In this document: positions 15,959 to 24,029 of the stretch, piece by piece
Layout: every line of letters starts with the position of its first letter
How positions within the stretch are numbered: position 1 is the stretch's first letter
Assembly (NCBI GenBank): GCA_021789915.1
Contig: JAJYIV010000007.1
Coordinates: 1-42,673 of the forward strand
From: a bacterium
Lineage (GTDB): Bacteria; Patescibacteriota; Patescibacteriia; UBA9934; GWF2-40-263
Reading direction: 5' to 3'
DNA: 42,673 nt
The notes under the pieces: model-generated
Told to the model about the DNA's origin: nothing
The model's input: the letters and a program-made list of their open reading frames with translations, nothing else
Database searches by the model: none
Program-made: the position numbers and the translations under genes

Positions 15959-16609
15959 ATGAAATCCAAGCCGGACAATCCGGGCGCTTCGCCCGCATCC
16001 AAGCCCAAACGTCTCAACAAAGGCGTTGTTCGGCGACAGGCGGGAACGCTTAAAAAGCTGATGATCGAGACGCTCCAAAAATATCCGGTGGTCGAGGCGG
16101 CGTGCCACAAGGTCGGGATCACGCGCACGACCCATTACCGGTGGATTCAGGAGGACAGGGCGTACGCGGGCGAGGTCGTCGGGGCCCTGTACGCGAGCAG
16201 CGAAGTCGTGAACGACGTGTGCGTTTCCAAGCTGATCGAGGCGGCCGAACGGGGCGAGAGGTGGGCCATCTATTTTTGGCTCCGGAACCGCCACCCGCAA
16301 TTCAACAATGACCCGATCGTCCGGAACATGCACCTGCGCCTGGCAAAAATCGAATTGAAAGAACAGGAACGCGAAGCGAGCACGCGGGAATTGCGGGAAA
16401 TCCTTTGGCGCGTTTTTGGCGGCGACAAATCGATGGCCAGCTCGTTCACCCAGGCGGATCTGGAAAGACAGGCGAGGACGAACCGGACGTCCAGCGCGGC
16501 GGACGGACGGGAGAAATCCGACGGCGGAACCGCGCGCGAGGTTTCGTTTGAACGGGAACGCGGAGACGAGTCACCCAAACCACCCTCTGATCAAAATCAA
16601 GAAGAATGA
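15959..16609 (+). CDS. Phage terminase small-subunit-like DNA-binding protein
   Basis: A 216-residue protein. Residues 30-120 have the helix-turn-helix and helical arrangement of terminase small subunits: a start AGTLKKLMIETLQKYP, the recognition part VGITRTTHYRWIQED, and a helical segment ending AIYFWLRNRHPQFN. The C-terminal 60 residues are hydrophilic and probably disordered. In phages this subunit binds packaging sites and recruits the large subunit, but no large subunit, portal or capsid gene is present here, so this is probably a prophage remnant. Its start (CGCATG) is one of the few without the TATG context. Confidence 0.65.
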   Translation: MKSKPDNPGASPASKPKRLNKGVVRRQAGTLKKLMIETLQKYPVVEAACHKVGITRTTHYRWIQEDRAYAGEVVGALYASSEVVNDVCVSKLIEAAERGERWAIYFWLRNRHPQFNNDPIVRNMHLRLAKIELKEQEREASTRELREILWRVFGGDKSMASSFTQADLERQARTNRTSSAADGREKSDGGTAREVSFERERGDESPKPPSDQNQEE

Positions 16610-17179
16610 ACGGGCCGCGAAAACCTGCCGGTTAATCCCAGATCATTTCGAAGCGGCGTCCGATGACTGCAACTCGGCCAAGGACTTGCCATCGTGATTT
16701 TTCCAGACCAGCCGTCCGTTTTCGCTCCGGCCGAGAACGACGCCCGCCGCGGACGACGGCGAGCTAAAGAGATAGTCCTGAGTGAAGACATAACGATCGC
16801 CTTTAAGAACCACGACGTTTTGGGCGATCAAGTGTTGCCGCAGTTCCTTGGCCGATGACGGAATCGACGGAGCCTCCTTCTGGACGGCTTCGGAGCCCGC
16901 GAGCACAACGAACCCTTTGGCCGTCTCCCTGCCGTTTGCCCGTGCCAGCTTGCCTTGAATATGAAGCTCCGTTCCGGAATGGACGGTCGTCGTCGGCGCC
17001 TCAAAGGCATTGATGTTGAGAATGGGGGCGATAAGTAGCAATTCGTCCAAGAACGCTTCCATCTCCTCGCGATCTGCTTCCCCGAGGCTCGGCAGCTGCG
17101 GCACATTGCCGTTTTGTAGGTCTGGGGTGGACCCCGTACACTAGACACGCATTCTCGTTTTCACCCATGATGAAATCGT

Positions 17180-17440
17180 ATGGGTAAATACGTGAGTGAG
17201 GAGGTCAAGGAGAACGTGCTTGCCGACATCAAAAACGGCATGAGGGTGTCCGAGGCGAGCACGAAACACGGCGTAACGGTGAAATCAATCTATCGCTGGC
17301 TCCGCTCGCAGGCGGACAACACCGGTACGAGCAGCCTGGAAGTGGCGAGGCTGCGGAAGGAGAACCGGGAATTGAAGGAGATCATCGGCCTCTTCGCGCT
17401 TCAAAAGAAGCGTGCGGAAAAAAATACGAGAGGTTCGTGA
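17180..17440 (+). CDS. IS3-family OrfA (helix-turn-helix subunit)
   Basis: An 86-residue protein with an N-terminal helix-turn-helix of the IS3/Tnp_1 type (GMRVSEASTKHGVTVKSIYRWLR) followed by a leucine-zipper-like helix (LEVARLRKENRELKEIIG). It binds the element ends and dimerises. It starts CGTATGG and ends at TGA 17438-17440, 4 nt before the orfB ATG. Confidence 0.9.
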   Translation: MGKYVSEEVKENVLADIKNGMRVSEASTKHGVTVKSIYRWLRSQADNTGTSSLEVARLRKENRELKEIIGLFALQKKRAEKNTRGS

Positions 17441-17444
17441 GCGT

Positions 17445-18269
17445 ATGGCCTCGATGAAGACGACGAAGACGGCGCTCGCGCGGAAGCTCGGCATCAGCCG
17501 TTCCTCCCTCTACTACAAGCCGAAGAAGCCGCCGCTTGACGCGCAGGACAAGAACAAGATCGTGGCCGTCATGGCCGAACATCCCGCCTATGGAGCACGT
17601 CGCGTCGGCTGGGCCCTTGGCATGAATCGGAAGAAGGCCAAGCGCCTCATGCGACTGCACGGCCTGAAGCCGAAGATCCGCCGCGGCTGCCGCCTGACAA
17701 AGCCGGACGATCGAAACAGGCCGGAAACACGGGTCGTGAACGTCCTCAAGGTCAGCTGCCCTATCCGTCCGAACGTCGTCTGGGCCGGAGATTTCACCTA
17801 TTTCTGGTTCGTCGATCGGTTCTGGCATCTCGCCACCGCCATCGACGTCTACACGCGCGAGATCGTCGGCTGGCATGTCGCCAACCACCACACGACTTCG
17901 CTCATCATGGAGGCGTTCCAGGATGCAGTGCGGCGGACGGGGACGGGGCCGACGTATTTTCACTCCGACCAGGGCAGCGAATACGTTTCCGGCGGCTATG
18001 AATCCCTGCTCGCCTCGCATGGAACGACTCCATCGCACAGCCGGAAAGGCAGCCCGTGGCAGAACGGCTTTCAGGAATCGTTCTACTCGAACTTCAAGCT
18101 CGAGCTCGGCGACGTGAAGCGCCTCAACCGCGTCGGGGAACTGATCGAGGCCATCCACCAGCAGATCCGCTACTACAACACCAGGCGAATCCACTCCGCT
18201 CACAAGATGCCGCCATCCGCGTTCAAAGAACGGCTGGCAAACAAAACAACGGCCCTCTCGGCCGCTTAA
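17445..18269 (+). CDS. IS3-family OrfB transposase
   Basis: A 274-residue integrase-fold transposase. The N-terminal HTH_21-like part (ALARKLGISRSSLYYKPKK, YGARRVGWAL) precedes the catalytic core with D (WAGDFTYFW), D (HSDQGSEYVS) and E (NGFQESFYSNFK), the usual DDE arrangement. A GTG at 17412 would lengthen it by 11 residues. I prefer ATG 17445 because it has the same CGTATGG context as orfA and starts 4 nt after the orfA stop. orfB lies +1 relative to orfA, not -1 as in typical frameshifting IS3 elements, so separate initiation is likely. Confidence 0.92.
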   Translation: MASMKTTKTALARKLGISRSSLYYKPKKPPLDAQDKNKIVAVMAEHPAYGARRVGWALGMNRKKAKRLMRLHGLKPKIRRGCRLTKPDDRNRPETRVVNVLKVSCPIRPNVVWAGDFTYFWFVDRFWHLATAIDVYTREIVGWHVANHHTTSLIMEAFQDAVRRTGTGPTYFHSDQGSEYVSGGYESLLASHGTTPSHSRKGSPWQNGFQESFYSNFKLELGDVKRLNRVGELIEAIHQQIRYYNTRRIHSAHKMPPSAFKERLANKTTALSAA

Positions 18270-18837
18270 TTCAACAAATTCTTAACGGGATGAAATGAGA
18301 AAGCGTGTCTGAAAAACGGGGTCCTTGCCAGTCGACAACCTTGTTTTGCGCGGCAATCTGCGTCAGGCGAGCCTCCAAGTATTGGATATGGGCCTTGTGA
18401 AGGCTCTCATCTTTGGACGTGAAAAAGACGACGCGCGTCCAAAAATCCTTCTTTGCGAGATGATCCGTCAGACGCGGCATGATGGGATCGCCCTCGCCGA
18501 CATAGAGTTTTTGTATGATGCCATCCTCGGAACCGACCAAAAGATAGACGCCGGGTCGGGAAAACTCCGGACGGCTTCTTTTTTCGTTGAGCAATGTTCG
18601 AGGACAGGAAACGGCTACCCCGCTCCAATTCGGCTTATCAACGATCCAAAGCCCATCTGGCGTACTGTCGGGGAAGAATATCCTGATGGTGTAGCCGCGT
18701 TGGGGAGGCATAGGCGTGTTTTTGAGAAACCACTCGTCAAACTGAAGAAAGGGTAGTTGAGAAAAAACAAGGAGTAAAGACAGAGGAGGCCGCTATGCGT
18801 TCGTTTTAGCCAAAAATTGTTGATAACAACATTGAAC

Positions 18838-18849
18838 ATAGATATCTAT
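18838..18849. promoter_or_regulatory. Perfect 12-bp palindrome between divergent genes
   Basis: ATAGATATCTAT is self-complementary and lies 69 bp before the fic start, just upstream of the fic promoter. A second partial palindrome (GTTG-ATAA-CAAC) lies at about 18819-18830. An operator for a repressor of the Fic/restriction operon is possible; no repressor gene is recognised nearby. Confidence 0.35.
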
Positions 18850-18876
18850 ATTCAAGTTTGACGATATATGTTGGAT

Positions 18877-18906
18877 TTGACAGAAGCCTCTATTAGAGCG
18901 TATCGT
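18877..18906 (+). promoter_or_regulatory. Sigma-70 promoter of the Fic/restriction operon
   Basis: TTGACA at 18877-18882 and TATCGT at 18901-18906, spacing 18 bp. The transcript would start about 5 nt before the fic ATG at 18918. Confidence 0.6.
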
Positions 18907-18917
18907 CAGCTTATCCT

Positions 18918-20069
18918 ATGGAAACCACGTCCCAAGCAAAATTCAATCCAGGCACGTACCGCCAGCAGCTCCAATACAAGAGCTTCCTGCCATCGGCCAT
19001 AAACCGGCCGTTTGAGTGGCAGGATAAGCGGATCGACCTGCTCCTTCCCGAAGCCATGCGCTACCTGGGCGAGCTTAACGCGTATTCGACGCTCGTCCCT
19101 GACGTGGGTTTTTTCGTTCGCATGCACGTGGCGAAGGAAGCCACGTTTTCGAGCCGCATTGAGGGGACGCGGACGACGCTCGACGAAGCTATGACCCCGT
19201 CGGGCGAACTGGATCCCGAAAAGCATGATGATTGGGCTGAGGTTCAAAACTACATCGAGGCTATGGATTTCTCGATTGACCGCTTGCAGCAGCTGCCGCT
19301 TTCCATCCGTCTTGTGAAAGAAGCGCACCACATTCTGCTTTCAAACGCGCGCGGCTACAGCAAGCTCCCGGGCGAAATCCGCATCAGCCAGAACTGGATC
19401 GGCGGCGCGACCCTGAAAGATGCGGCGTTCATTCCGCCGCATCCCAAGGATCTTCCCGATCTGCTCTCAGACTTGGAAAAGTTCTGGCACAACAAGGGGT
19501 TGGAAATCCCCGAGCTCATCAAAATCGCGCTCGGCCACTATCAGTTTGAAACCATTCACCCATTCCTCGACGGGAATGGACGCATCGGCCGCCTGCTTAT
19601 CACGTTGCAGTTGGTCGAATCCGGCATCCTTAAAAAACCCACCCTCTACATTTCCGACTTCTTTGAACGAAACCGCGCCGCGTACTACGACGCGCTGGCC
19701 GGGGTGACGCAATCCGGCGACATCGAACAGTGGATTCGTTTTTTCCTGACCGGCGTTGCGGAAACGGCCAAGAAAGGCCGCGACACATTCACAAAAATTA
19801 TCGCCCTGCGGACGGAGTACGAAGGCGTGATCGAACGCATGGACACCCGCCGCCGCAAACACGCCAAAGAACTGCTGGACAAACTGTACGCGAATCCGAT
19901 CGTGACGCCGAAGGAAATCAAGAATCTGATTCCGGTGAGCTTCCAGACGGCCAGCGTGATCGCCAAGGACTTGGAAGCGCGCGGCATTCTGAAAGAAAAA
20001 ACGGGCTATAAGCGCAACCGGGTGTACGTGCTGCAGAAATACATGGACTTGTTTGCCGATAACACCTAA
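18918..20069 (+). CDS. Fic-domain protein (predicted AMP transferase)
   Basis: A 383-residue protein. The catalytic loop [12 protein letters not shown] at about residues 214-225 matches the Fic consensus HxFx(D/E)GNGRxxR, so AMP transfer from ATP to a protein hydroxyl is predicted. An N-terminal inhibitory-helix motif of the (S/T)xxxE(G/N) type is seen in [11 protein letters not shown] near residue 78, which classes it as a self-inhibited (class II) Fic protein. The C-terminal 90 residues look like a winged helix ([21 protein letters not shown]). It is the first gene of the restriction-modification operon, 5 bp upstream of hsdM, so it may act as a linked defence or toxin-like module. The target is unknown. 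Confidence 0.9.
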   Translation: METTSQAKFNPGTYRQQLQYKSFLPSAINRPFEWQDKRIDLLLPEAMRYLGELNAYSTLVPDVGFFVRMHVAKEATFSSRIEGTRTTLDEAMTPSGELDPEKHDDWAEVQNYIEAMDFSIDRLQQLPLSIRLVKEAHHILLSNARGYSKLPGEIRISQNWIGGATLKDAAFIPPHPKDLPDLLSDLEKFWHNKGLEIPELIKIALGHYQFETIHPFLDGNGRIGRLLITLQLVESGILKKPTLYISDFFERNRAAYYDALAGVTQSGDIEQWIRFFLTGVAETAKKGRDTFTKIIALRTEYEGVIERMDTRRRKHAKELLDKLYANPIVTPKEIKNLIPVSFQTASVIAKDLEARGILKEKTGYKRNRVYVLQKYMDLFADNT

Positions 20070-20074
20070 CCCAT

Positions 20075-22054
20075 ATGAGCCAACTCAATTCAAAAGCCGG
20101 ACTCATCTGGAAAATCGCCGAACTGTTGCGCGGCGGCTGGAAACAGCACGAGTACCAGGACGTTATCCTGCCGCTCGTCGTGCTGAAGCGTTTGGACTCC
20201 ATCCTCATCGACACCAAGCCGCAGGTGCTCGAGGAGTACAACCGCTTCCACGGGAAGGTGAACATTGACCCCATCCTTAAAAAAGCCAGCGGCACCGGTT
20301 TCTACAACACCTCTCCCTACGATTTTCAAAAACTGCTCGACGACCCGAAACACATCGCAAAAAACCTGCGAAACTTCATTAACGGTTTCAGTGAAAACAT
20401 CCGCGAGATTTTTGCCAAGTTCGATTTCGAACGCCAGCTGGAACGCTTGGAGGGCGGCGACCTGCTCTACAAAGTCATCCGGGAAGTGAACGCGGTCGAT
20501 CTCCATCCGAAAACGGTCAGCAACCACGAAATGGGTTCCATTTTCGAGGAGTTGATCCGCCGCTTCAACGAACAATCCAACGAAACGGCCGGTGAGCACT
20601 ACACCCCGCGCGACGCCATCAAAGTGATGGTCGAAGTTCTGTTCGCGCCGGATCGGGAGCGGCTGAAGAAAGAACACATCATCAAAACCGTCTACGACTG
20701 CGCCTGCGGCACGGGCGGCATGCTCACGGTCAGTAAGGAATACATCCTCGACACGATCAACCCGAAGGCCGACATCTATCTTTACGGCCAGGAACTCAAT
20801 TCCGTCACCTACGCGATGTGCCGGGCCGACATGCTGATCAAGGGTGAAGATCCCGACAAAATCAAAGGCGGCGAAAAAGACCACTCCAAGGCGAGCACGC
20901 TTTCCAACGACCAATTCCTGTCCGAACGCTTCGATTACTGCCTCACCAATCCGCCGTTCGGCGTCGACTGGAAAAAAGACAAGGAAGCCGTGGACCGTGA
21001 AGCCGAGCGCGGATACGCCGGCCGCTTCGGCGCAGGCTTGCCGCGCATTTCGGACGGCCAACTGCTGTTCCTGCAACATCTCATTTCCAAAATGCGGAAA
21101 ACGGAGGACGGCGGCGGTCGTCTCGGCATCGTCATGAATGGCTCCCCGCTTTTCACGGGCGACGCGGGCAGCGGCGAAAGCGAAATCCGCCGCTGGATTT
21201 TGGAGCACGATTGGCTGGAAGCGATCGTAGCCTTGCCAGACCAAATGTTCTTCAACACCGGCATCAACACGTACCTGTGGTTTTTGAGCAATCGCAAAGA
21301 AAAAAACCGCAAAGGCAAAGTCCAATTGATCGACGCACGCTCGTTCTTCGAAAAGATGCGCAAGTCGCTCGGCAACAAGCGTCATGAAATCTCCGATGAG
21401 AACCGCGAGAAAATCAAACGGCTCTACGAAGCGTTTGAAGAAAACAAATATTGCAAGATTTTCAACACGACCGATTTTGCCTATCGCCAAATCACCGTCG
21501 AACGCCCATTGCGGCTGAATTTTCAGACGACCGCCGATCGGATGGAACGTCTGCAAGCGCACAAGGCGATGCTCGATGCTGACGAAAACATTCTGAAAAC
21601 CATTCGGACGCTCGGAGACAAGCTTTACAAAAACCGCGAAACCTTCTGCGATGATCTTGATAAGGCGTTCAAGAAAACGGACGTGAAACTGTCGGCTAAA
21701 ATCAAAAAGGCCGCGCTTGAGGTATTGTCCAAACGCGATGAAACAGCAGATGTGTGCCTTGATGCAGACGGCCATCCGGAGCCGGACGCGGATTTGCGCG
21801 ATTACGAAAACGTCCCGTGGGGACAAGACATTCACGCGTATTTTGAAAAGGAAGTGAAGCCGTACGTCGCGGATGCTTGGATCGATGAAACCGTTCGTGA
21901 CGAAAAGGACGGCGAGATCGGCAAAGTCGGTTACGAAATTCCGTTTACGCGTTTCTTCTACACCTATCAACCGCCACGTTCGCCCGAAGCGATTGAAAAG
22001 GATATCGAAAGTGTCGAGGCCACCCTCGCCGCTCTTTTGAAGCAACTTAAATGA
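20075..22054 (+). CDS. hsdM: Type I restriction-modification DNA methyltransferase subunit
   Basis: A 659-residue HsdM. An N-terminal helical HsdM domain (GLIWKIAELLRGGWKQHEYQ) precedes the gamma-class N6-adenine methyltransferase fold. SAM motif I reads DCACGTGGML (about residue 209), and the catalytic motif is NPPFGVDW (about 292). The C-terminal 150 residues are long and charged and end with a coiled-coil-like helix. It methylates host DNA in complex with HsdS. It is separated from hsdS by 1 bp and lies in the order fic-hsdM-hsdS-unknown-hsdR. Start CATATG. Confidence 0.95.
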   Translation: MSQLNSKAGLIWKIAELLRGGWKQHEYQDVILPLVVLKRLDSILIDTKPQVLEEYNRFHGKVNIDPILKKASGTGFYNTSPYDFQKLLDDPKHIAKNLRNFINGFSENIREIFAKFDFERQLERLEGGDLLYKVIREVNAVDLHPKTVSNHEMGSIFEELIRRFNEQSNETAGEHYTPRDAIKVMVEVLFAPDRERLKKEHIIKTVYDCACGTGGMLTVSKEYILDTINPKADIYLYGQELNSVTYAMCRADMLIKGEDPDKIKGGEKDHSKASTLSNDQFLSERFDYCLTNPPFGVDWKKDKEAVDREAERGYAGRFGAGLPRISDGQLLFLQHLISKMRKTEDGGGRLGIVMNGSPLFTGDAGSGESEIRRWILEHDWLEAIVALPDQMFFNTGINTYLWFLSNRKEKNRKGKVQLIDARSFFEKMRKSLGNKRHEISDENREKIKRLYEAFEENKYCKIFNTTDFAYRQITVERPLRLNFQTTADRMERLQAHKAMLDADENILKTIRTLGDKLYKNRETFCDDLDKAFKKTDVKLSAKIKKAALEVLSKRDETADVCLDADGHPEPDADLRDYENVPWGQDIHAYFEKEVKPYVADAWIDETVRDEKDGEIGKVGYEIPFTRFFYTYQPPRSPEAIEKDIESVEATLAALLKQLK

Positions 22055-22055
22055 T

Positions 22056-23372
22056 ATGCCCGTCTCGGAAAAACAATTGAAAGATTCTGGTGTGGAGTGG
22101 ATTGGGAAGATTCCACAAAGTTGGAATATAAAAACTCTGAGACGGTTAGCTCGGGTTGTAAACGGTGCCACACCAAAAAGCGATGTTCCGGAATTTTGGG
22201 ACGGAAATATTAAATGGGCGACTCCGGAAGACCTTGGAAAAAATGAAGGGAAATTTATCTCAGAGACTCGAAGGATGATTACAGAAAAGGGTTTTGAATC
22301 GTGTGGGACGAACTTGCTGCCAAAAGGTAGCGTCGTCTTGTCCACGCGTGCGCCAATTGGTTTATGCGCCGTCAACACAGTGCCAATGTGCATCAACCAA
22401 GGTTGCCGTGGCGTTATTCCGGAAAAAGAACTTGATACGAGTTTTGCTTATTACGTTCTAATAGCTGGAACCAAACCACTTGAAGCGCTTGGCACTGGTT
22501 CAACCTTCACAGAACTCGGTCGTAATTTACTTCTAAATTTCGAATTACCGCTGCCTGAGCGGCAGGAACAAAAGCGGCTGGCTTTTTTCCTTGACTCCAA
22601 AACTTCCCTCATCGATCGGGCGATTGAAGAGAAACGCAAGCTCGTCGAGCTCCTCAAAGAAAAACGCGCCGCGATGATTCATCAAGCGGTTACGCGCGGG
22701 CTGGATGAAAATGCGGAGCTGGTGGATTCGGGGGTGGAGTGGATTGGAAAAATTCCACAGAGTTGGAATATCAGTAAGGCCAAGACATTCATCGCAGCTG
22801 AAAAAAGCGGCGTTTGGGGCGATGAGGCCAAAGGAGATGGAAACGACCTGCCTTGTTTGCGCGTAGCTGATTTTGACCACGATCACTTGTCTTTCGGCTC
22901 TGTCGAAACAATCAGAAACATTGATCCAAAACAACAGTATCGAATTCTGAAAGATGGATCCGTATTGATTGAAAAATCAGGGGGTGGAGAAAAACAGCCG
23001 GTGGGGCGTGCCATTTATTTCCATTCAAACCAAAAAATGGTCTGCGCCAACTTCATCGACTCTATCGAGACGAATAATCGAGTAATGCCCAAGTTTTTTA
23101 CCTACGCCCTATCGGCTGCCTATTCTGCTGGACTCAATACAAAAGCAATTAAGCAAAGTACCGGGATCCAAAATCTGGACACCAAGTCTTATTTCAACGA
23201 GCAGTTTCCTCTTCCGCCTAAAGAAACACAGGTACAGGTTATTGATTTCCTCGATTCCAAAACCTCCCTCATCGACCAGGCGATTGAGCAAGTTGAAAAG
23301 TCGATTGGGTTGCTGATGGAGTATCGAGGGTCGTTGATTTTTAATGTGGTGACGGGGAAAATAATCGTATGA
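22056..23372 (+). CDS. hsdS: Type I restriction specificity subunit
   Basis: A 438-residue HsdS with two target-recognition domains, each introduced by nearly the same sequence (DSGVEWIGKIPQSWNI at about residues 10 and 223) and each followed by a similar helix (LDSKTSLIDRAIE / LDSKTSLIDQAIE). The helices space the two domains and contact HsdM. The two domains differ in sequence, so the recognition site is bipartite and asymmetric. Its composition is visibly more AT-rich than hsdM and hsdR, as expected for a gene that exchanges recognition domains. It overlaps the next gene by 4 bp (ATGA). Confidence 0.94.
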   Translation: MPVSEKQLKDSGVEWIGKIPQSWNIKTLRRLARVVNGATPKSDVPEFWDGNIKWATPEDLGKNEGKFISETRRMITEKGFESCGTNLLPKGSVVLSTRAPIGLCAVNTVPMCINQGCRGVIPEKELDTSFAYYVLIAGTKPLEALGTGSTFTELGRNLLLNFELPLPERQEQKRLAFFLDSKTSLIDRAIEEKRKLVELLKEKRAAMIHQAVTRGLDENAELVDSGVEWIGKIPQSWNISKAKTFIAAEKSGVWGDEAKGDGNDLPCLRVADFDHDHLSFGSVETIRNIDPKQQYRILKDGSVLIEKSGGGEKQPVGRAIYFHSNQKMVCANFIDSIETNNRVMPKFFTYALSAAYSAGLNTKAIKQSTGIQNLDTKSYFNEQFPLPPKETQVQVIDFLDSKTSLIDQAIEQVEKSIGLLMEYRGSLIFNVVTGKIIV

Positions 23373-24025
23373 GAAACAAATATCGCCACATCATCCTTCT
23401 TGTTATTGTCGCGGCATCAGGATCGATAACCACTGCCTACCATAAAGAGATTTTGGATTTCCTGACGTCAAAAGACCGGTTTGATGGGCTCGCGACATTC
23501 CTTTCGGTGTTAGTAGCTATCTTTATCTTTTGGATGCAACAACAAGGAACAAAGACCGATGCCGCGAAACTCATCTTCACAGAAATTAGTGCGGCAATCC
23601 CCGTAGCCAAAGAGATTGCCACGACAGGCAGGTACGATCAGAAGACCGTGTGCATGGTGACTGACAATTGGCCGAACCTAGCGCACTTCTTTGTGAACGA
23701 TCTTAGCCAAGCGGAGATGGACCAAATCAACAAAATCTATTCGCGCGGTCGCTACATTAACAAGTGCATAGAAAGAATTGACCAATTCAAACAGGATGAA
23801 CATCGAAAGATGTATTTTGACGCATTGAACAAAGCCGACTTATCTGCGGGAGTCACCGCCGAGTCCGTTTTGAATGGATCTGACGTACAAGCTCATGGAC
23901 AGAAAATAAATCTTGTCGGGGATGCTATGATCAATTTTGCCAAGGCTGCGGCGGTTGAAATTGCCGATGCAGACAATTGGACGAGCTTCAACAGGCTGCG
24001 GGAGATTGCAAAACTGAAAAAATAA
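23369..24025 (+). CDS. Two-helix membrane protein embedded in the type I R-M operon
   Basis: A 218-residue protein. Membrane helices lie at about residues 8-24 and 42-59 (ATFLSVLVAIFIFWM). The remaining 155 residues are soluble and probably cytoplasmic, with no recognised motif. The gene overlaps hsdS by 4 bp and ends 4 bp before hsdR, so it is co-translated with the restriction genes. It may be a membrane-linked accessory or an independent defence effector carried by the operon. Neither is shown by sequence. It is AT-rich relative to its neighbours. I do not recognise the family. Confidence 0.75.
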   Translation: MRNKYRHIILLVIVAASGSITTAYHKEILDFLTSKDRFDGLATFLSVLVAIFIFWMQQQGTKTDAAKLIFTEISAAIPVAKEIATTGRYDQKTVCMVTDNWPNLAHFFVNDLSQAEMDQINKIYSRGRYINKCIERIDQFKQDEHRKMYFDALNKADLSAGVTAESVLNGSDVQAHGQKINLVGDAMINFAKAAAVEIADADNWTSFNRLREIAKLKK

Positions 24026-24029
24026 CCAT

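Larger units (their letters stand above)
17123..18330 (+). mobile_element. Complete IS3-family insertion sequence, 1208 bp
   Basis: Ends are TG at 17123 and CA at 18330. Terminal inverted repeats run over about 45 bp and share GGACCCCGT, AGACACGC and TTCTC blocks. A 3-bp direct duplication, GTC, flanks it (17120-17122 and 18331-18333). It carries orfA and orfB, both intact. It is inserted in the GIY-YIG/DUF4357 gene in the opposite orientation. Confidence 0.92.
16643..18711 (-). pseudogene. GIY-YIG nuclease / DUF4357 gene split by an IS3-family element
   Basis: The 5' part (18711-18331) encodes 127 residues of a GIY-YIG-type protein (GVYLLVGSEDG, KLYVGEGDPIMPRLTDHL). The 3' part (17119-16643) encodes 158 residues with the DUF4357 tail (VLKGDRYVFTQDYLFSSPS, VVLGRSENGRLVWKNHDGKSL). 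Removing the IS and one copy of its 3-bp target duplication joins them in frame as KVVD-LQNGNVPQLPSL, giving about 285 residues. The start is CCTATG at 18711. Such proteins are single-copy cytoplasmic nuclease-fold proteins, often in defence regions. As it stands the gene makes at most a truncated N-terminal half with a chimeric tail read from the IS. Confidence 0.88.

Noticed and set aside
17402-17440. Programmed -1 frameshift on the A7 run joining OrfA and OrfB
   Set aside because: A -1 slip from orfA enters a frame that is not orfB; orfB is in the +1 frame and has its own ATG.
18795-18809. Short frame after AGGAGG upstream of fic (MRSF, stop)
   Set aside because: Four codons only; the Shine-Dalgarno is probably chance or leader sequence.
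20090-22396. 768-codon open frame antisense to hsdM
   Set aside because: It is the complement of a well-conserved HsdM gene and resembles no family; it arises from codon bias.
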